A stretch of 64,000 nt of DNA, taken from the NCBI RefSeq assembly GCF_022788635.1, contig NZ_CP076024.1, positions 3,759,503 to 3,823,502 on the forward strand, given 5' to 3'. Each line of letters begins with the position of its first letter. Position 1 is the stretch's first letter. Below are positions 55,907-61,122 of this stretch, in pieces. The notes beneath the pieces were generated by a model. It had not been told where the DNA came from. It was given only the letters and a program-made list of their open reading frames with translations, and did not search any database. Position numbers and translations under genes: made by a program. The stretch is from Methylobacter sp. S3L5C. GTDB lineage: Bacteria; Pseudomonadota; Gammaproteobacteria; Methylococcales; Methylomonadaceae.

Positions 55907-57403
55907 ATGAGAAAGGTATTTTCTCCACAAATGAGCATCGGTCAACGCGATATTGCTGATATCAAAATAGATGTTTCCTCCCGTGATGACATTCCGATCA
56001 TCTTGCTGGGCTTGCAACACATTTATACGACTCAGCCATTAAGGGATGCTGTTTTTAAAATACTGGAGGATGTGGTGCCTACTAAAATTGACGCCGAAGT
56101 GACAAAAATCGTTGCCATCGACAAAGGCCGCCCCGGTATGAATCAATGGTCGATTTTGGTGTTAGGATCGCTACGCGTAGGACTGAATACAGACTATGAT
56201 CGCATTCTGGAGTTGGCCAATCAGCATAACACCCTACGTGAAATGCTCGGTCTTGGTTGCTTTGATGCCGACAAACGCTATCGCCTGCAAACCTTGAAAG
56301 ACAATCTCAAGCTGTTTACGCCAGCGATCATGGCGCGTATTAGTACTGAAGTTATTCGAGCCGGCTATCAATTACTGGATCTGGATATTCATGCGCTGAT
56401 CAGAGGCCGTTGCGATTCTTTTGTGTTAAAAACCAACGTGCATTTTCCAACCGATATCAGTTTACTGCATGATGCGATCCGGATTCTGATTCGGACGTGC
56501 GTCAAATGGAGCTTGCAACATGCCTTGCCTGAATGGCGATTGCATAAGCACAACCTGTCTAAATTTAAAAGGCGGTATCGCACGCTGCAAAAACTCAAAC
56601 ATTCCACGTCAAAAAATGACGCTATCAAGGCCGCCAAAGCACTTGAGATCAAACAGGCCTACCAGGACTATATTGATTTGGCAGGGTTTTATCTTGAGCG
56701 CACTAAAGCCAGTATGTTGACGTTAAAAAATCACTTTCACATACCAGAAGTGTTGCTTACCGATCTGAGCACTTTTAGCCTGCATGCCGAACGTCAAATC
56801 GAGCAGATTAGACGTCGCGCTATTCAAGGAGAAACCATTCCCCATGATGAAAAAGTCTTTTCCCTGTTCCAGACCCACACCGAATGGATCAGCAAAGGCA
56901 AAGCCGGAGTCCCGGTTGAACTGGGCTTGCGGGTCTGTATCATGGAAGACCATCAGGGCTTTATATTGCACAGTCAAGTCATGCAAAAGACTACCGACGA
57001 CAAAGTCGCCGTGCCGATGGTTAAAGCGACTCAAGTAAAATTCCCAAGTTTTAACGCCTGTAGCTTTGACAAAGGTTTCCACAGTCCGGCCAATCAAACC
57101 GACCTGAAAGCCCTCCTTGAGCAAGTCGTTTTACCCAAAAAAGGCAAGCTATCCAAAGCCGACCAGAATCGTGAATACACCGCGGAATTTAAACAGGCAA
57201 AAAAGCAACATTCCGCCGTAGAATCGGCTATTAATGCGTTAGAAGTACATGGGCTGGATAAGTGCCTTGATCATGGCATTGAAGCCTTCGAGCGTTATGT
57301 TGGCTTAGCCGTGTTATCGCGTAACATTCAAAAGCTCGGCACAATTAAACGCGACATGGAACGGCTAAGGCTTGTTAACGAGCAACAAAAACTAGCTGCC
57401 TGA
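55907..57403 (+). CDS. ISNCY-family transposase
   Basis: 498 residues. It starts MRKVFSPQMSIGQRDIADIK with VSSRDDIPIILLGLQHIYTT. GRPGMNQWSILVLGSLRVGL and the mid-region LRDAVFKILEDVVP are typical of the ISNCY/IS1202-like transposases. Candidate catalytic acids lie in VPVELGLRVCIMEDHQGFIL and CSFDKGFHSPANQ, with a late glutamate in KQHSAVESAINALEVHG, a DDE-like layout. The frame is full length and uninterrupted, so this copy could be active. Confidence 0.82.
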   Translation: MRKVFSPQMSIGQRDIADIKIDVSSRDDIPIILLGLQHIYTTQPLRDAVFKILEDVVPTKIDAEVTKIVAIDKGRPGMNQWSILVLGSLRVGLNTDYDRILELANQHNTLREMLGLGCFDADKRYRLQTLKDNLKLFTPAIMARISTEVIRAGYQLLDLDIHALIRGRCDSFVLKTNVHFPTDISLLHDAIRILIRTCVKWSLQHALPEWRLHKHNLSKFKRRYRTLQKLKHSTSKNDAIKAAKALEIKQAYQDYIDLAGFYLERTKASMLTLKNHFHIPEVLLTDLSTFSLHAERQIEQIRRRAIQGETIPHDEKVFSLFQTHTEWISKGKAGVPVELGLRVCIMEDHQGFILHSQVMQKTTDDKVAVPMVKATQVKFPSFNACSFDKGFHSPANQTDLKALLEQVVLPKKGKLSKADQNREYTAEFKQAKKQHSAVESAINALEVHGLDKCLDHGIEAFERYVGLAVLSRNIQKLGTIKRDMERLRLVNEQQKLAA

Positions 57404-57428
57404 CGCTTTTTTGAGAACAGCCAACAGG

Positions 57429-57437
57429 TTATCCACA
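57429..57437 (+). promoter_or_regulatory. DnaA-box match in the right end of the ISNCY element
   Basis: TTATCCACA is a perfect match to the high-affinity DnaA box. It lies 26 nt after the transposase stop and 8 nt before the candidate right inverted repeat. Some transposons (for example IS50) carry a DnaA box at an end. A single 9-mer may also be chance. Confidence 0.35.
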
Positions 57438-57590
57438 GGAAAGGTGCGCTTATAATTTGTGATTATTAGAAATAATTCTGAAAAACTGATGGTAAATCAG
57501 AAAATAAGTCGTTTGTTCCACTCCGGAAAGATTTTTCCAAAAAATATTTCCGGATGTTGAGCTGGTTTTTTTGAAAAGTGGCTTTTTCGT

Positions 57591-57749
57591 TCAGGCACTA
57601 AAATAGATGCCAAAGCAGAAAATGGATGGAATCCAAATTGCTGTAAATATCGCCTGGTGAGCATCTTTGACGATAAACCACAAATACGCGGAAACAAAAA
57701 ACGATATCATCACAGCTAAAATTATAAAGTAATCTGATTTATTAAACAT
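57591..57749 (-). CDS. Small two-helix membrane protein (52 residues)
   Basis: ATG at 57749 with AGGAG about 7 nt upstream. The product begins MFNKSDYFIILAVMISFFVS, continues AYLWFIVKDAHQ and ends with a second helix, IFTAIWIPSIFCFGIYFSA. Helix-loop-helix topology. No family recognised. It lies 18 nt downstream of another small membrane gene on the same strand, so the two form a pair. Confidence 0.6.
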   Translation of the reverse strand: MFNKSDYFIILAVMISFFVSAYLWFIVKDAHQAIFTAIWIPSIFCFGIYFSA

Positions 57750-57767
57750 GCTAATTCTCCTAATTTT

Positions 57768-57992
57768 CTAATAATCAAAATAGTCCAAAATGCCATAACC
57801 AATGGCGCTCACTAAACAACCGCTAATTGCTACCATCGCAATGATCCGTATGCCCGATGAAAGCCCCAATGCAAATGTCTCTAAGGGAAATAATCCAATG
57901 GCCCCAAAAATTAAGGCTATGCACCCTATTATTGCCATTGAATTGCCGACGTTTATCAGTAACCGGCAGTAAAATTGTTTTGAAGTATTCAC
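57768..57992 (-). CDS. Small membrane protein (74 residues), GTG start
   Basis: GTG at 57992 with AGGA about 6 nt upstream. It begins MNTSKQFYCRLLINVGNSMA, followed by two hydrophobic stretches (AIIGCIALIFGAIGLF and IRIIAMVAISGCLVSAIGYG) and the acidic end ILDYFDY. Function unknown. It pairs with the 52-residue gene downstream. The ribosome-binding site and pairing support it as real; an origin as accessory cargo near the ISNCY element is inferred. Confidence 0.6.
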   Translation of the reverse strand: MNTSKQFYCRLLINVGNSMAIIGCIALIFGAIGLFPLETFALGLSSGIRIIAMVAISGCLVSAIGYGILDYFDY

Positions 57993-58181
57993 TCGAAATC
58001 CTGTGATTCAGTTATCGACTATACCAATCGAAGCTTTTAAAAAAATACCAATAAAATCGTTTATCTAATCCATCTTCGAAACAGGCAGCACTTACATCAC
58101 AGTCGTTTGTTCCTGCGAAGGTTGCGGTAAAGTTTTTTTATTTCCAATTGTCAATGCCAGGCAATTTGACTAATTCTGTCA

Positions 58182-58304
58182 TTACTTTATGGAAACATTC
58201 GCCAGTTTATCTTGGAGTTTTTGTATCTGGGATAAGTTGTCTAAGTCACCATCTTCACGTTGGGAATCACGCTTGTTTTCCACATCATGTCTAATTAAAA
58301 CCAT
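58182..58304 (-). pseudogene. Possible gene remnant (C-terminal tail)
   Basis: A 40-codon frame (MVLIRHDVENKRDSQREDGD, then LDNLSQIQKLQDKLANVSIK) has protein-like composition with a coiled-coil-like end but no ribosome-binding site. It may be the 3' remnant of a lost gene. Not recognised. Confidence 0.25.
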
Positions 58305-58468
58305 TTGTCCAAACACAACATAACTCTGAATGGGGCTTTGTCAACGAAATTAATGATTTTCAAAACGATTGGGCTTCGACCTTATTATTAAATTATTGCA
58401 TGTCATGGAAACGTTCAGGACTGCGTTCATACTCCGTCATACTATGAATTGCCTAAAGCGAATTGGCT

Positions 58469-58567
58469 TTAAGGTTTACGATTCTGAATTTCAGCTAATA
58501 TATTAGCGACTTCTTTTATCGGTAGATAATTCAAATCCCAGCCATATAAGCCATGTCGGCTTAGGGG
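58469..58567 (-). pseudogene. Possible gene remnant
   Basis: A startless frame reads RHGLYGWDLNYLPIKEVANI then LAEIQNRKP and a stop. Protein-like, but without a start codon. Together with 58182-58304 it suggests decayed genes in the 825-bp gap 57993-58818. Confidence 0.25.
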
Positions 58568-58627
58568 TTAATCGTAACCCAGACATTCGCGCAAAATATC
58601 GGGTTACACTATCGCTAACCCGACGGG

Positions 58628-58740
58628 ACTTCCCCTTTACAGCCGAACGATTTTACAGATAGCATCCTTTCAAAGAATGTTATTTGTGCCTACTTAAGCT
58701 AATAAGTCGTTATTTTTGTTGACGAAAGACACGAAATAAA
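58628..58740. repeat. Dispersed hairpin repeat, copy 2
   Basis: Homologous along its length to 55176-55287: ACTTCCCCTTTAC, CGAACGATTTTACAGATA, CATCCTTTCAA, TTAAGCT-ATAAGT and GACGAAAGACACGAAA. Here the hairpin stem is decayed by several substitutions. The two copies bracket the ISNCY element and the small membrane genes as direct repeats. Confidence 0.75.
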
Positions 58741-58876
58741 GGCAATAAATTGATTATCAAAAATTTAAACAGGTTACAAATGACGAAAGACCTACTATCC
58801 AGAATTTTTGAATTGAAATGGTTTAATTAAACAGGACACTTCTAAAGACAGCTTTATAATGTCAACAGAGGTGAAT

Positions 58877-59164
58877 ATGAGTAATAAAACTAAGCAAAAA
58901 CGACCCAATTACACGATTGAATTTAAACAAGATGCGGCCAAGTTAGTTAATGAAAAAGGCTATACACAAAAGCAAGCAGCCGATAATCTAGGTATTTTCC
59001 TTAGCGCCATTGGGCGATGGGTGAGAGCCGAACAAGGATCGCCGTCACCATCGGCGATCAAGAAAAGCGTTTTGAACTTAATCGATCAAGATGAGTTAAC
59101 GCGCTTACGCAAAGAAGTTGAACAATTGCGAATGGAGCGCGAGATATTACAAGGTGCCCTTTAG
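58877..59164 (+). pseudogene. IS3 orfA, truncated before the frameshift site
   Basis: From ATG 58877 (AGAGG upstream; the frame also allows 58859) it reads MSNKTKQKRPNYTIEFKQDA with helix-turn-helix KGYTQKQAADNLGI and leucine zipper DELTRLRKEVEQLRMEREIL. Canonical orfA proteins of this type continue KKAAVFFAKEL. Here a ~19-nt stretch (CAAGGTGCCCTTTAGGGTG, about 59149-59167) adds QGAL and a TAG stop. The usual KKAAVFFAKELQ text then lies in another frame. The change removes the normal approach to the A-rich slippery run. Probably inactivating. Confidence 0.65.
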
Positions 59165-59251
59165 GGTGAAAAAGGCCGCAGTCTTCTTTGCGAAAGAACT
59201 CCAATAAAATACGGTTTTATTCGAGAGCAACAGAAGACTTTTCCAGTTACC

Positions 59252-60073
59252 GTGCTATGTAAAGTAATGCAGGTTAGTACCAGCGCCTTTTATGCGTGGG
59301 CGAAAATGCCTAAAGATACTGACAAAAAAATACGGCAAAAACAGCTTGAAGCTAAGGCGATTGAGCTATTTGGAGAAAACAAGAACGTTTACGGTTCTCG
59401 CCGTTTATCGGAAGCTTTTATAAAAGAAGATATTCAGGTCGGGCGCTATAAAGCAAGGCAATTGATGAAAAAATTGGGCTTAAAACCACGCTACCCAAAA
59501 CGTTTCCAAGTGACTACAGATAGCGATCATAATGAGACGATTGCTCCCAATCTGTTAAACAGGCAATTTGATGTTGCTGCGCCCAATAAGGTTTGGACGA
59601 CCGATATTACTTACGTCTGGACTCTTGAAGGCTGGCTGTACGTCGCGATTGTCGTTGATTTATTTTCCAGGCAAGTAGTGGGCTGGTCCATTGCCGATAA
59701 CATGCGTACCTCACTGTGTGTTAATGCCTTACAAATGGCGTTTTGGCGGCGAAAACCTGAACCAGGCTTGGTGCATCATTCGGATCGGGGTAGCCAGTAT
59801 GCTAGCCATGAATACCGAAGTCATTTAGGAATAATGAAGATGCAGCAGAGCATGAGCCGTAAAGGTGATTATTGGGATAATGCGCCGACCGAGCGATTTT
59901 TTCGAAGCTTAAAACATGAGCAACTAAACTACGAAAAATTCAAAGCTAAAGAGGCGGCAAAGCTGAGTATTATTGATTATTTGGCGTTTTATAATGGCAA
60001 ACGATTGCATTCAACATTAGGATACCAATCCCCACTGGAATTTGAACGAGAATTTTACAAGAAGACTACTTAA
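59252..60073 (+). CDS. IS3 orfB, DDE integrase-type transposase
   Basis: 273 residues from GTG 59252. The frame is open upstream to the orfA TAG (reading RTPIKYGFIREQQKTFPVTV), as expected if normally made by -1 frameshift from orfA. rve-domain catalytic residues: WTTDITYVW (D), HHSDRGSQYAS (D) and DNAPTERFFRSLKHE (E). An HTH_21 segment (NVYGSRRLSEAFI) precedes it. The gene itself is intact, but production of the fused transposase is doubtful because of the altered orfA end. Confidence 0.85.
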   Translation: MLCKVMQVSTSAFYAWAKMPKDTDKKIRQKQLEAKAIELFGENKNVYGSRRLSEAFIKEDIQVGRYKARQLMKKLGLKPRYPKRFQVTTDSDHNETIAPNLLNRQFDVAAPNKVWTTDITYVWTLEGWLYVAIVVDLFSRQVVGWSIADNMRTSLCVNALQMAFWRRKPEPGLVHHSDRGSQYASHEYRSHLGIMKMQQSMSRKGDYWDNAPTERFFRSLKHEQLNYEKFKAKEAAKLSIIDYLAFYNGKRLHSTLGYQSPLEFEREFYKKTT

Positions 60074-60231
60074 GAAAGTGTCCGGTTTTACTTGACCATT
60101 ACAATAGGAATCGGTCTGCCATTTTAGGTCATTAACGTCATAATGATAATTGCTGGTCCGAAGTATTGAATGATTAATTCAAAGAAAATGTGATTTTTTC
60201 GATATGAAATTTATATGCGGTTGCCCTGACC

Positions 60232-60726
60232 CTATGGGGTGTCGCCTCCCCGAAGCTCCAGCAACATCTCCTCAATTTCTTGGCAGCGGGCATTAGCAAA
60301 CCCCTTCGCCTCGCCGATGACGAGGAATCCACATTTTTGCAGAACCCGGAGCGAGCGAAGATTATCCTTGGCGGCCCGGGCATAGATAGGGCGCGCCTGG
60401 TTAACATGCGCCAAGAACTCCCGGAGCGCCGGGGTGGCAATTCCCTGGCCCCAAAATTCCTTTCCAAGCCAATAGCTCACTTCGGTTTTGCCGTTGTCTT
60501 CATAGCTCAAGACGCTGCCGGCCACCCGATCGTCCAAGACGATGGTCTTGATGATCACCGTTGTATCCGCCAAAATTCGGCTCCAATGTACGGTAAAAGC
60601 TTCCAGGTTAGTTGGATCCTTGGCCGTAAAGGCGGCCATGAAATTGGCTTCTGGATCGAGTTCCTGCTCAAAGAAGATCAGGATATCCGTTTCGATGACC
60701 TCGCGTAGCCTGAGATGTCGGTTCAT
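60232..60726 (-). CDS. GNAT-family N-acetyltransferase
   Basis: 164 residues from ATG 60726, preceded by AGGAG 8 nt upstream; the frame opens earlier but without a ribosome-binding site. RLREVIETDILIFFEQELDP at the N-terminus, YWLGKEFWGQGIATPALREF (acetyl-CoA-binding, with the GQGIA loop) and NLRSLRVLQKCGFLVIGEAK are classic GNAT (RimJ/RimL-like Acetyltransf_3) motifs. Base composition is visibly richer in GC than the flanks. It lies between an IS3 copy and an IS3 remnant, consistent with horizontal acquisition. Substrate unknown. Confidence 0.85.
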   Translation of the reverse strand: MNRHLRLREVIETDILIFFEQELDPEANFMAAFTAKDPTNLEAFTVHWSRILADTTVIIKTIVLDDRVAGSVLSYEDNGKTEVSYWLGKEFWGQGIATPALREFLAHVNQARPIYARAAKDNLRSLRVLQKCGFLVIGEAKGFANARCQEIEEMLLELRGGDTP

Positions 60727-60868
60727 AAAGTTTTCTCCTTGAAGGTAGTGGTTAAGCTTGGCATCTTGGCCACCACCGGACACCATGTCTCCTAAGCTCA
60801 AGGGTCTCGCGTCCGGTTCTGTGAGAAACTAAGGGAGCAGTTACCTTCAGTTTACCCGCCCCTTTTCA

Positions 60869-61048
60869 GAAAGCTTCTTTCATACCCTGAAAACAGAGTT
60901 GGTTTATCATCAGCACTATCAAACCAGAACTGAAGCTAAGCAGGATATATTTAAATACATTACGATGTTTTATAATCGTGAACGGTGTCATTCGAGGAGT
61001 AACTATTTGTCGCCAGCGGACTACGAAATGCAGCTAAAGTCTGCTTAA
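60869..61048 (+). pseudogene. IS3 orfB remnant (3' end)
   Basis: 60 codons beginning [20 protein letters not shown] and continuing [20 protein letters not shown] to [12 protein letters not shown] and a stop. This is the C-terminal end of an IS3 transposase of a different subgroup from the one at 59252. The catalytic glutamate is at the fragment's edge and the rest is missing. TGTGTCCGG just after the stop may be part of the old terminal repeat. Confidence 0.75.
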
Positions 61049-61122
61049 CTTTGTGTCCGGAACAGTGTTGACGAATCAAAATACGAACCGACCAATATTC
61101 AAGACATAAAAAAACGGACCGC

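Larger units (their letters stand above)
55866..57453 (+). mobile_element. ISNCY-type insertion sequence (approximate ends)
   Basis: Short inverted ATAAGCGC at 55866-55873 and GCGCTTAT at 57446-57453 flank the transposase, with CTTTC nearby on both sides in inverse sense. No clear target duplication is seen, so the ends are tentative. Confidence 0.45.
58819..60098 (+). mobile_element. IS3-family insertion sequence, about 1280 bp
   Basis: Imperfect inverted ends share AAAC-x-GGACACTT (58829-58841 and the complement of 60076-60088) and extend outward to TGG...CCA. It carries orfA and orfB. No target duplication was seen. Outer ends are approximate. Confidence 0.7.

Noticed and set aside
57497-57697. 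66-codon minus-strand ORF overlapping the 52-residue membrane gene
   Set aside because: It lies in another frame over the same DNA and lacks the ribosome-binding site that supports the 52-residue gene.
60280-60708. 142-codon plus-strand ORF over the GNAT gene
   Set aside because: Shadow of a GC-rich gene; the minus-strand frame has clear GNAT motifs and a ribosome-binding site.
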